Shown here in pieces: positions 54,785 through 62,973 of a DNA stretch of 64,000 bases. The translations under genes and the position numbers were made by a program. The DNA comes from Campylobacter coli. Its GTDB lineage: Bacteria; Campylobacterota; Campylobacteria; Campylobacterales; Campylobacteraceae. Below the pieces are notes generated by a model, which saw nothing but the letters and a program-made list of their open reading frames with translations, was not told the DNA's origin and ran no database searches. Location of the stretch: the NCBI GenBank assembly GCA_039516895.1, contig CP154437.1, positions 1,426,001 through 1,490,000 of the forward strand, in the 5' to 3' direction. Every line of letters begins with the position of its first letter. The first letter of the stretch is position 1.

Positions 54785-55228
54785 ATGTCAAGTATAAGAA
54801 TTGTCGCTGGAATTTTATTGGTTATAAGTTTAATTGGAATTTACATAGGGTGGAATATACATTCAGATTTTAATTATGAGCCCTTAGGACCGCGTCCTTT
54901 TCCAGTAGGTACTTTAATTTTAATCGCCCTTTGTTCTATATTTCTTGTTTTTTTCTCTGAAGATACTAAGGTTAAATGGGGTGATTTTATTCTTTGGAAA
55001 AAGCTCATCGTTTTAACTTTAGCTTTTTTAATTTATGCGCTTTTTTTTGAGTTTTTAGGCTTTATAATTTGCACAATCTTTTTAATTTTTACAATAACTT
55101 TACTTTTTGGGGCAACTTTAATTAAAGCTATTGTTTTTTCTATCTCAAGTAGTATTATTTTATACTATCTCTTTAATACTTTATTGCAAATTACTTTGCC
55201 GTTTGGTTTTATATTTGATAATTTTTAA
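54785..55228 (+). CDS. tctB: Tripartite tricarboxylate transporter small membrane subunit TctB
   Basis: A 147-residue protein with four hydrophobic helices (about 5-24, 42-58, 75-105 and 110-140) and the TctB hallmark ELGPRPFPVG-like segment, here YEPLGPRPFPVGTLIL near residue 31. It is the small subunit that pairs with TctA. Four bases separate it from tctC and 13 from tctA, so the three form one operon. Confidence 0.86.
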   Translation: MSSIRIVAGILLVISLIGIYIGWNIHSDFNYEPLGPRPFPVGTLILIALCSIFLVFFSEDTKVKWGDFILWKKLIVLTLAFLIYALFFEFLGFIICTIFLIFTITLLFGATLIKAIVFSISSSIILYYLFNTLLQITLPFGFIFDNF

Positions 55229-55241
55229 TTAAAGGAAATTT

Positions 55242-56735
55242 ATGGATACTTGGATGTATTTAATGCAAGGATTTAGCATAGCCTTAGATCCTTATAATAT
55301 TCTTATAGCCTTAATCGGTTGTTTTATAGGTACTATTGTAGGTATGCTTCCAGGACTTGGACCCATTAATGGAGTAGCCATTTTACTTCCTCTAGCTTTT
55401 GCAATGAATTTACCTGCAGAATCCGCAATTATTTTACTTGCAACGGTTTATATGGGTTGTGAATATGGAGGTAGAATTTCTTCCATACTACTTGGAATAC
55501 CCGGAGATGCAGCAGCTATTATGACAACCTTAGATGGACATCCTTTGGCTAAAAAAGGTCAAGCAGGAAAAGCTCTTAGCATCTCAGCTCTTAGTTCTTT
55601 TATTGGTTCATTTATAGCAATTTGCGGTATTATACTTTTTGCCCCACTTATTGCACAATGGTCGTTAAAATTTGGTCCTGCTGAATATTTTGCTCTTATT
55701 GTCTTTGGTTTAGCAACTTTAGGAAGTATGTTAGCCCAAAAACCTATAAGATCTTTTCTATCAGCTTTGATAGGACTTTTTTTAACTACTATAGGTATAG
55801 ATGGAAATACAGGTGTTTATCGCTTTACTTTTGATAGTCCACATTTATATGATGGAATTTCTTTTGTTATTTTAGTAATGGGACTTTTTTCTGTTAGTGA
55901 AATTTTTCTAATGTTAGAGCATACTCAAACAAGTCAAAACATCATTAATAAAACAGGTAAGATTTTGGTAAATATCAAAGAATTCTTCTTTTGCTTTTGG
56001 ACCATTATAAGATCCTCTATTATAGGATTTTTTGTAGGAGTTTTACCGGGTGCTGGAGCAACTATAGCTAGTGCCATTACTTATATGAGTGAGAAAAAAA
56101 TAGCCGGTGAAAAGGGTAAATTCGGCCAAGGAGATTTAAAAGGTGTGGCAGCCCCTGAAGCAGCTAATAATGCTTCAGCCTGTGGTTCTTTTATCCCAAT
56201 GTTAACACTTGGTCTTCCAGGTTCAGGAACAACTGCGGTTATGATGGGCGCATTAACACTTTATAATATTACTCCAGGTCCTACAATGTTTACTGATCAA
56301 GTAAATATAGTGTGGGGACTTATAGCTTCCTTATTATTTGCAAATGTAATTTTACTTTTAATGAATTTGCCCTTGGTAGGAATTTTCGTAAAAATTTTAA
56401 GCATACCTATGTGGAGCTTGGCTCCAATTATAGCAATTGTTTCAATTATAGGTGTTTATTCTATCAATAGTACTGATTTTGATATCATTTTAATCTTAAT
56501 TATTGGTATTTTAGGCTATTTTTTAAGAAAACTTGAATTTCCAATGGCTCCACTTATACTCGGTTTTGTATTAGGAGAACAATTAGAAACCAATCTAAGA
56601 AGAGCTTTATCTATCAGTAATGGAGATTTTTCAATACTTTGGAGTGGGATCATAGCTCAAAGTTTACTGATAGGAGCTGTGCTAATTATACTAATACCCC
56701 TTTTAATAAAAAAGATTAGAAAGTCTAAATTTTAG
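55242..56735 (+). CDS. tctA: Tripartite tricarboxylate transporter large permease TctA
   Basis: A 497-residue permease with about 11-12 helices. The duplicated family motif is visible: [21 protein letters not shown] near residue 30 and [19 protein letters not shown] near 265; [21 protein letters not shown]-like [20 protein letters not shown] and [19 protein letters not shown] are also typical. It imports the ligand delivered by TctC using the ion gradient. No tctDE-type two-component system is adjacent. Its end overlaps the convergent ubiE by four bases. Confidence 0.92.
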   Translation: MDTWMYLMQGFSIALDPYNILIALIGCFIGTIVGMLPGLGPINGVAILLPLAFAMNLPAESAIILLATVYMGCEYGGRISSILLGIPGDAAAIMTTLDGHPLAKKGQAGKALSISALSSFIGSFIAICGIILFAPLIAQWSLKFGPAEYFALIVFGLATLGSMLAQKPIRSFLSALIGLFLTTIGIDGNTGVYRFTFDSPHLYDGISFVILVMGLFSVSEIFLMLEHTQTSQNIINKTGKILVNIKEFFFCFWTIIRSSIIGFFVGVLPGAGATIASAITYMSEKKIAGEKGKFGQGDLKGVAAPEAANNASACGSFIPMLTLGLPGSGTTAVMMGALTLYNITPGPTMFTDQVNIVWGLIASLLFANVILLLMNLPLVGIFVKILSIPMWSLAPIIAIVSIIGVYSINSTDFDIILILIIGILGYFLRKLEFPMAPLILGFVLGEQLETNLRRALSISNGDFSILWSGIIAQSLLIGAVLIILIPLLIKKIRKSKF

Positions 56736-56742
56736 ACTTTCT
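56718..56742. terminator. Bidirectional terminator inside overlapping tctA and ubiE ends
   Basis: A perfect 11-bp stem (AGAAAGTCTAA / TTAGACTTTCT) with a 3-base loop is formed by the final codons of both genes and their overlapping stop codons. Confidence 0.65.
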
Positions 56743-57439
56743 TAGCTATAAACATAGAACTTACGCCGAAACTAAAACTTTTAAATTCAAGCATTTCAAA
56801 ACCTACCTGTTTAAGTTCGGCAATAAATTCCTCTTTACTTAAAAAACCTTCTATAGAATTAGGCAAGTATTCGTATGCACTTTTATTTTTGCTTATCATT
56901 CCTCCCAAGCTTGGTAAAATATTTTTAAGATAAAAATCCCTACAAGAGGCTACAAAACCTCCTTTTTCTCTTTTAGTAAATTCTAAAACTACAAAAATTC
57001 CATCTTGTTTAAGCACTCTTGAAAATTCTCTCAAGGCTTTTTCTCTCTCCACCACATTGCGTATCCCATAGCTTATACTTACGATATCAACACTTTCACT
57101 TTGCAAAGGCAATTCTTGCGCTCCAGCTTCTATAAATTCGATATTTGGGAATTTTTGTTTTGCTATATTTAACATACCCTCGCTTGGATCAATACCTTTG
57201 ATGTGGGCTATATTTTTATTTAATTTTTTCGCACTTTCTTGCCAAATTTCTATCATATCTCCTGTGCCACAAGCCACATCAACTATGTTTAAATTATCCT
57301 TTTGGTAAAGCTTTAAAACTCTTTTACAAGCAAATTTACGCCAACTTACATCAACACCAAAACTCAAAATTCTATTAGCCTTATCATAGGTCGGAGCTAT
57401 TTCATTAAACATTTTTATGATTTTATCTTGCTTTTGCAT
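56732..57439 (-). CDS. ubiE: Demethylmenaquinone methyltransferase UbiE/MenG
   Basis: A 235-residue SAM-dependent methyltransferase making menaquinone from demethylmenaquinone. Motifs: FNEIAPTYDKANRILSFG near the start, SAM motif I VDVACGTGDM near 54, the family block VSISYGIRNVVEREKALREF near 123, and GGMISKNKSAYEYLPNSI near 178. Campylobacter respires with menaquinone, so it is essential for electron transport. It begins on the stop codon of a 45-codon small ORF (TAATG). Confidence 0.94.
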   Translation of the reverse strand: MQKQDKIIKMFNEIAPTYDKANRILSFGVDVSWRKFACKRVLKLYQKDNLNIVDVACGTGDMIEIWQESAKKLNKNIAHIKGIDPSEGMLNIAKQKFPNIEFIEAGAQELPLQSESVDIVSISYGIRNVVEREKALREFSRVLKQDGIFVVLEFTKREKGGFVASCRDFYLKNILPSLGGMISKNKSAYEYLPNSIEGFLSKEEFIAELKQVGFEMLEFKSFSFGVSSMFIAKKV

Positions 57440-57576
57440 TAATATCCTTTATAAATTTTCAATTTCTTACTTGCTTTATGGATTAATTTTCCAAGTTTTT
57501 CTTTTTTCTTGGTTAATTTTAAAAGCATCTTTTTTTCAAAATCGCAAATAAAATATTTATTATATAATTTACTCAA
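57439..57576 (-). CDS. Putative small basic protein between the CYTH-like gene and ubiE
   Basis: A 45-codon ORF that exactly fills the space between two genes. It starts with TTG overlapping the previous stop (TTGAGTAA) and ends in TAATG with the ubiE start. The product is about one-third Lys (LTKKKEKLGKLIHKASKKLK) and probably helical. An internal ATG at 57528 is an alternative start giving 29 residues. No strong ribosome-binding site precedes TTG, so it would depend on coupling. No family recognised; the open frame could be chance. Confidence 0.4.
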   Translation of the reverse strand: MSKLYNKYFICDFEKKMLLKLTKKKEKLGKLIHKASKKLKIYKGY

Positions 57577-58642
57577 AATTTTTCAAATTATATAAATTAT
57601 GAAAATATTCTAAAAAAACCGAGAGCTCTAAAAAATTCTCTTCAAAAATTTCAATTTCGAAATTTTTCAATAAATTTTTCTTAAACAATACAAGTCTTTT
57701 TCTTAGCTGCATGGCAATCATTTGTTTAAAAAAATATTTTTCTTGCTCGCCCTTATAAAACGAATCTTCTTTAATAAAAAAATCGAAATCACTCAATAAA
57801 TTTTGCAATTCTTCGCTGCTTAAAAATAAAAGTAAATTTTCACCTAGTTCATTATTTGCTAAAATACAATGAGATTGTTTCACTAAGTCTTCAAATCTAA
57901 GAGCTAAATTTTTATTTAACTCTTCATCAAAAATTTCTTCTGTACTCATTAAAATAATATAAATTTTTCTCGCATAAGAAAAAAATTCGCAAAAATTCTC
58001 TCTTTGTCTATTTTCTAAGGTCAAATTCCAATATAATTTTAATTTTCTAAATAGATAAAATAAGAAAATTCTATATCCATCAAAAGCTAAAATAGAACTT
58101 GGAAAATCTAGGGTAAAGTTCTGATTTTTTTCTATAATTTTAAAGCATTTTTCCATATCTATTTCTAAATTGTTAAAACCATAAAGTATTATATTTTTAG
58201 AATCCAAAACTCCACAAAGCTCTCTTTGAATTTTAAATTCTTTAGGCGGTGCAAAAAGATTTGCCATCTCCAAAGTTGGAAAAAAAACTTTTAAAACATA
58301 TAGATTAAGATCTTCATATACATCAATAAAGCTTTTAAAAGAACAAAGTTTAAATTCATAGCGTTTTTTCTTAATGCTTTTTTCTATGAGTTTTTTACGA
58401 GCTTTTTCATAATCCTTTTTAGAAATCTTTTCTTCTTGATTTTGCTCTAAAATCGGATTATTTAATCGGGTTATTTTGTAAAAATTTCCATTGAGATTTT
58501 GAAATTTTACATCATAAAAATGTGTTATCTTAGTATAGAATGTTTCGATTTCATAAATTTCAAAAACAATTCCATCTTTTTGTAAATTTTCTAAAAGAGT
58601 AGCATCAGGAAGTAAAAAAGTCTTCTGAATTTCATGAACCAT
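57569..58642 (-). CDS. CYTH-like domain protein with helical C-terminal half
   Basis: A 357-residue cytoplasmic protein. The first 170 residues show the CYTH (triphosphate tunnel) pattern: an EIQKTFLLP start, alternating strand segments with Lys and Arg (FYKITRLNNP), then KKRYEFKL...FIDVYEDLNLYVLKVFFPTLEMANLF and an FKIQRELCG end. Residues 195-357 are all-helical, possibly a degenerate CHAD domain, which would bind polyphosphate. The classical ExExK is replaced by EIQK, so catalytic activity is doubtful. The ATG and ribosome-binding site lie in a hairpin. Counterpart of C. jejuni Cj0323. Confidence 0.5.
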   Translation of the reverse strand: MVHEIQKTFLLPDATLLENLQKDGIVFEIYEIETFYTKITHFYDVKFQNLNGNFYKITRLNNPILEQNQEEKISKKDYEKARKKLIEKSIKKKRYEFKLCSFKSFIDVYEDLNLYVLKVFFPTLEMANLFAPPKEFKIQRELCGVLDSKNIILYGFNNLEIDMEKCFKIIEKNQNFTLDFPSSILAFDGYRIFLFYLFRKLKLYWNLTLENRQRENFCEFFSYARKIYIILMSTEEIFDEELNKNLALRFEDLVKQSHCILANNELGENLLLFLSSEELQNLLSDFDFFIKEDSFYKGEQEKYFFKQMIAMQLRKRLVLFKKNLLKNFEIEIFEENFLELSVFLEYFHNLYNLKNFE

Positions 58643-58676
58643 TAAAATAACCCTTAAATTCTTTGGGTTATTTTAA
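58642..58676 (-). terminator. Hairpin between perR and the CYTH-like gene, covering its ribosome-binding site
   Basis: A perfect 12-bp stem (TTAAAATAACCC / GGGTTATTTTAA) with an 11-base loop. It follows perR by 11 bases and ends on the first base of the next ATG. The downstream AAGGG ribosome-binding site is half in the loop and half in the right arm. It may be a terminator, a translation-blocking structure, or both. Confidence 0.65.
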
Positions 58677-58687
58677 CTTTATTTTGC

Positions 58688-59098
58688 TTAATGGCACTTT
58701 TTACAAGTGCTAACATGAGCACAAACTGCTAAATGATCGATGATATTTCCCATTTTTTTCTCTAATTTTTCTTGATATTCATCAAGTTCAGCATTTTGAA
58801 AACTCATATCTTCGATATTACCACATTTACTGCAAATGATATGTATATGTCTTTCTTCATAGATATCATAACAAGTTTTTTGATTTGCCACATTGATTTC
58901 TACAACCAAGCCTTGTTCTTGCAAGGTATTAAGATTTTTATAAACCGTAGCAAGAGAAATAGAAGGATATTCTTTTTTAATTTCCTCATAAAGCTCTTCA
59001 ATATTTGGATGTTCATGTCTTTTTAAAATTTTTAAAACACACAGTCTTTGAGGAGTTGCTTTCAGTTCGTGTTTTTTAAGTATTTGTAACAATTCCAT
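58688..59098 (-). CDS. perR: Peroxide stress regulator PerR (Fur family)
   Basis: PerR, 136 residues, represses katA, ahpC and itself with Fe or Mn and is relieved by peroxide. The winged helix (LKATPQRLCVLKILK, PSISLATVYKNLNTL) occupies residues 10-70. The dimer domain has His-rich metal-site segments (EERHIHIIC) and a zinc site from C89-x2-C92 and C132-x2-C135. A gene for a PerR target, ahpC, is at 47121. Its 153-base upstream region has several A/T-rich repeats, but I could not fix an operator. Confidence 0.93.
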   Translation of the reverse strand: MELLQILKKHELKATPQRLCVLKILKRHEHPNIEELYEEIKKEYPSISLATVYKNLNTLQEQGLVVEINVANQKTCYDIYEERHIHIICSKCGNIEDMSFQNAELDEYQEKLEKKMGNIIDHLAVCAHVSTCKKCH

Positions 59099-59206
59099 TC
59101 TTTTATCCTAGTTCTTTTTAACTAAGAATAATAATAAATTTTTTATTAAAAGAAGTTTATATCAAATGATATTTTTTATTAGATAATAAGAAGCTATGAA
59201 AATTTA

Positions 59207-59245
59207 AGCATTCTTTATTGTTTTGATTCGAATTTAAAGAATGCT
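59207..59245 (-). terminator. dxs terminator
   Basis: AGCATTCTTTA / TAAAGAATGCT form an 11-bp stem, with a further palindrome (ATTCGAAT) in the loop, seven bases past the dxs stop on the minus strand. Confidence 0.7.
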
Positions 59246-59251
59246 ATTGAC

Positions 59252-61111
59252 TCAATTTGTTTTCACTCTTTGTACTAGACTATCAATATCAAGTTTTAAA
59301 GCTTTTTCCACTTCATTAGTTTTACCGTGTTCGATGAAATTATCTTCATATTCAAAAGAAACAATTTTGATTTTCAAATCATTCTTCTGCACAAAACTCT
59401 CTAGCAAACTCGCTACACCGCCTATTCTCGCATTTTCACTAAAAACAAACCAAATTTGACTCTGTTTTGCTAGCTCTTTTAAAAGTAGTTCATCTAAGGG
59501 TTTAGCAAAAATCAAGTCAATCAAATTAGCGTTTTGCCCCTCATCTTGTAATTTTCTTAAAACTTTCCAAGCCTTGCCCACACCTTGCCCATAACCTAAA
59601 AAAGCAATATTGCTTTGGTTTTTTACAAGCCATTGCGCTTTTCCAAGTTCTATCTTAGAAGGATTAAATTCCTCATCTAAAATAAAAGATCCTCTAGGAT
59701 AACGAAAAGCCAAACATCCCTCATGGATATAAGCATACTCCATAATATTTTTCATCATAAGCTCATCTCTTGGAGCTACAAGGGTTAAATTAGGCAAGGG
59801 AGCTAAAAAACTCACATCAAAAACTCCCTGATGTGTTTCTCCATCTTCTCCTACTATGCCTGCCCTATCCATAGCAAAAACTACATTTAAATTCATAATC
59901 GCACAATCATGGATAACTTGATCGTAAGCGCGTTGTAAAAAAGTGCTGTATATAGCAATAAAAGGTTTAAATCCTTCTTTTGCCATAGCCGCCATAGAAG
60001 TAACAGCATGCTGCTCAGCAATACCCACATCCCAAAAACGATCAGGATATTGCTCTATAAGCTTTTCAAGTCCTGTTCCACTTGGCATAGCAGCAGTAAT
60101 GCCAACTATATTTTTATATTTTGTAGCCAAATCAAACAATACCTTAGAAAAAATTTCTGTTGCAGAATTTTTAGCATCAGGTTTTTTAATGCTTTCTCCA
60201 CTATCCACATCAAAAGCGCTAACCCCGTGCCATTTAGCATTTTTTCCTTCAGCTAAACTATAACCCTTTCCTTTTAGGGTTTGTGCATGGATAATACAAG
60301 GTTTTTGCATAGCTTTTGCCTGTTTTAATGCAGAAATAACCTCGCTTAAATTATGCCCATCAATAGGGCCTATATACTCAAGACCCAATTCTTCAAATAA
60401 AAGTCCTGGAGTTATTAATTTAAAACTTTCTTCAAAACGCTTAGCCATATAAGTAGCAGAATCAGGTAAGGCATCTAACATTTTAGCCACGCGTTTTTTG
60501 AAATTTTGATAAAACTGCGTTGCCATAGCTTGAGAAAGGTATTTTGAAATCGCACCTATGGGTTTTGAAATGCTCATTTCATTATCATTTAAGATGACTA
60601 CACAAGGAAATTTAGAATCTCCTAATTCATTCAAGGCCTCATAAGCCATACCCGCACTTAAAGCTCCATCGCCTATTAAAGCTACAGGAGTGCGTTTTTC
60701 ACCTTTTAATGCTATAGCCTTACAGGCTCCTACGGCTAAAGATATAGAAGTACTTGAGTGTCCTGCTACAAAATAATCCCCATCGTTAGGCTTGGTATAT
60801 CCACTGAGTCCACCAAATTGACGCAAAGACTCAAAAACATTTTCTTTTCCACTTAAAAGCTTGTGTGTATAGGATTGATGTGATACATCGAATATAAGAG
60901 GATCTACCCTATTATCAAATACTGTATGCATAGCTATAGTAAGCTCAACTGCTCCCAAATTGGAGCTTAAGTGTCCTCCATTTTTACTTACCACATCAAT
61001 AATTTTTTCTCTAATACGAGCCGCCAAATCTTCAAGCTGGGTTAAATTTAGCTTTTCTAATTGTTCTTTAGTATAAGCAAATTGATAATCTTTTTTAATT
61101 ATTTCATTCAT
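59252..61111 (-). CDS. dxs: 1-deoxy-D-xylulose-5-phosphate synthase
   Basis: Dxs, 619 residues, is the ThDP enzyme that starts the MEP isoprenoid pathway from pyruvate and glyceraldehyde-3-phosphate. ThDP binding is shown by ALIGDGALSAGMAYEALN near 145 and NDNEMSIS; the transketolase half has FDVSFLAPLPNL and EQHAVTSMA. The start at 61111 gives MNEIIKKDY and overlaps fliH by eight bases; an upstream in-frame codon at 61147 is too deep in fliH. An isoprenoid gene in a flagellar operon is a known Campylobacter arrangement. Confidence 0.95.
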   Translation of the reverse strand: MNEIIKKDYQFAYTKEQLEKLNLTQLEDLAARIREKIIDVVSKNGGHLSSNLGAVELTIAMHTVFDNRVDPLIFDVSHQSYTHKLLSGKENVFESLRQFGGLSGYTKPNDGDYFVAGHSSTSISLAVGACKAIALKGEKRTPVALIGDGALSAGMAYEALNELGDSKFPCVVILNDNEMSISKPIGAISKYLSQAMATQFYQNFKKRVAKMLDALPDSATYMAKRFEESFKLITPGLLFEELGLEYIGPIDGHNLSEVISALKQAKAMQKPCIIHAQTLKGKGYSLAEGKNAKWHGVSAFDVDSGESIKKPDAKNSATEIFSKVLFDLATKYKNIVGITAAMPSGTGLEKLIEQYPDRFWDVGIAEQHAVTSMAAMAKEGFKPFIAIYSTFLQRAYDQVIHDCAIMNLNVVFAMDRAGIVGEDGETHQGVFDVSFLAPLPNLTLVAPRDELMMKNIMEYAYIHEGCLAFRYPRGSFILDEEFNPSKIELGKAQWLVKNQSNIAFLGYGQGVGKAWKVLRKLQDEGQNANLIDLIFAKPLDELLLKELAKQSQIWFVFSENARIGGVASLLESFVQKNDLKIKIVSFEYEDNFIEHGKTNEVEKALKLDIDSLVQRVKTN

Positions 61112-61937
61112 TATTAACCATTTTTTTAATTTTAATAAGACGTGCATTTAAATTGGATTCTATATTGCCACTATCACTTAAAATAATAACACTACCCTTG
61201 CTAATAGCGTCATCAAGAGTGATTTTAATATGAGAATTTTCGCTAAAATGCTCTTTTAAATAATTATAATCTACAGAATTTACTTTTATCTCGATAGAAC
61301 CTGCACCCTTAAGCTCATTAATAAGATCTTTAGCCAAAGCATAAGCTATTTTACTTGAATTATTTTCAAGCTCTTTTAAAATGACTTCTTTAGCGATATC
61401 TATAGCTGTATCAGCAAGCTCTTTTTCGTTTTTTTCAATAAAAACATTAAGATTTACACAAGCTTCTTCTAGTTTGGAAACACTTTTTAAGTATTTATCA
61501 CGCAAGTCATTCAATTCTTTTTCAAATTCGGCTTTAGCTTGCTCATAACCCTCTTTGGAAAATTTTTCCTTAGCACTTTCAAGCTCTGAATTTAAGCGGT
61601 TGTTAAACTCACTTTCTTGACTTTCAATTTGCATTTGAAGTTTGATGATATTACTTGACATTTCATCTGTTTTTTTTAGCAAATCTTCAACGAAACTAGG
61701 CTGAAATGCAGGAGTTTGAACCTCTTGCACTACTTGAGAAGGTGCAGGAGTTTGACTTTCATTTATAGGATTTTCATCTTTTGAAGGCAAAGCCGCACTA
61801 TTATCTTCATTTGAAATTTGTGGATGTTGCTTCTCTTCTGTATGATTATCAAATTCTGAAATTACCTTAAAACGATATCCTTCAACAACATGCTGATCAG
61901 AAGTTCCTCCTGAAATAACATTACTACGATTAACCAT
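61104..61937 (-). CDS. fliH: Flagellar export ATPase regulator FliH
   Basis: FliH, 277 residues, holds the FliI ATPase at the export gate. An N-terminal low-complexity part rich in Pro, Gln and Ser is followed by a long coiled coil (about 85-180, with alternating Glu and Lys and few of the GxxxG repeats seen in other species) and the conserved C-terminal domain (ELADTAIDIAKEVILKEL, split as in the family, and IEIKVNSVDYNYLKEHF). ATG 61937 has AGG six bases before it and is preferred over GTG 61940. Confidence 0.88.
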   Translation of the reverse strand: MVNRSNVISGGTSDQHVVEGYRFKVISEFDNHTEEKQHPQISNEDNSAALPSKDENPINESQTPAPSQVVQEVQTPAFQPSFVEDLLKKTDEMSSNIIKLQMQIESQESEFNNRLNSELESAKEKFSKEGYEQAKAEFEKELNDLRDKYLKSVSKLEEACVNLNVFIEKNEKELADTAIDIAKEVILKELENNSSKIAYALAKDLINELKGAGSIEIKVNSVDYNYLKEHFSENSHIKITLDDAISKGSVIILSDSGNIESNLNARLIKIKKMVNNE

Positions 61938-61944
61938 CACTCAC

Positions 61945-62973
61945 CTACTCTATCATTTCATCAGCATCGCCTGTTTGCACAAGTCCTTGTTCTGCAAGTT
62001 TTTGCACCACTTCAACTACTTTTCTTTGAGCATCTTCAACATCTTTAACACGCACTGCACCCAAAAATCCCATTTCTTCAAGGAAGGCTTCGCTTGCACG
62101 CGTAGACATATTGGCCAAGAATTTTTGCTTTAATTCTTCGCTTGCACCCTTTAAGCCTATCATCAAATCGCGCTTATCCGCAACTTTTAAAATTTCTCTT
62201 ATAGCTTGAGTGCTAAGTTTTTGTATATCATCAAAAGTAAACATCAATTCTTTAATCGTTTCAGCCAAACGCTCATCACTTTGTTCGATATAAGTGATGG
62301 TAGATTTACTTGCTTTTTGTCCTAAGCGATTAAGTACTTCTGCAACTGCTCTTGGGCCTCCCACTTCAACTTTATAAGAAGTAAGACTTTCGAGTTTGCT
62401 TTCAAGCACTGCAGATACTCTTTTAATGATACTTGGAGAAATATCCCCAAGATTTGCCATTCTTATAACAACTTCAGCTCTTAACTCATCGCTAAAATAC
62501 TCCAAGGTTTCAGCTGCATGGATTGAATCCATATGAGCTAAAATAAGTGCGATAGTTTGTGGGTGTTCTTTGGTAATAAAGTCTGCAAGTTGTTGAGGCT
62601 TAATCTGAGCCAAATAAGCAAAGTTTTGGTTATTTTCCATACTTTTGGTAAGTTTTTCAAGAATTTTATTGGCAATTTCTGGACCAAAAGTACGGAAAAG
62701 TATTTCTTTGGCATATTCCAAACCACCGCTTTTAATGTATTGATTGGATTGAAGCAGAGTATAAAATTCTTCCAAAACCGCAGTAGCTACGGCGCGGTCA
62801 ACATTTTTTGCCATAGCAATATAGCGTGAAATTTCAGTAATAACATCAATTTCCATATGTGAGAAAACTGAAGTCGTTGCATCTTCGCCAAGTTGTATGA
62901 GAAATATCGCTACCTTTTCAGGCATCGATAAATCATCATAAACCATTTTTTGTTCTTCGCTAAGTTTTATCAT
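61945..62973 (-). CDS. fliG: Flagellar motor switch protein FliG
   Basis: FliG, 342 residues, is the torque-bearing rotor protein contacting MotA and the FliF ring. Blocks: PEKVAIFLIQLGED at the N-terminus, EHPQTIALILAHM near 135, MANLGDISPSII near 177, and the C-terminal charged helix MIGLKGASEELKQKFLANMSTRA near 270, given here in part. ATG 62973 is chosen over GTG 62976 because AAGGA lies six bases before it. It shares the region of the fliF stop, so the two are coupled. Confidence 0.96.
   Translation of the reverse strand: MIKLSEEQKMVYDDLSMPEKVAIFLIQLGEDATTSVFSHMEIDVITEISRYIAMAKNVDRAVATAVLEEFYTLLQSNQYIKSGGLEYAKEILFRTFGPEIANKILEKLTKSMENNQNFAYLAQIKPQQLADFITKEHPQTIALILAHMDSIHAAETLEYFSDELRAEVVIRMANLGDISPSIIKRVSAVLESKLESLTSYKVEVGGPRAVAEVLNRLGQKASKSTITYIEQSDERLAETIKELMFTFDDIQKLSTQAIREILKVADKRDLMIGLKGASEELKQKFLANMSTRASEAFLEEMGFLGAVRVKDVEDAQRKVVEVVQKLAEQGLVQTGDADEMIE

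Noticed and set aside
57439-57576. The 45-codon ORF as XseB (ExoVII small subunit)
   Set aside because: It is shorter than XseB and lacks the Glu/Leu-rich two-helix pattern of that family.
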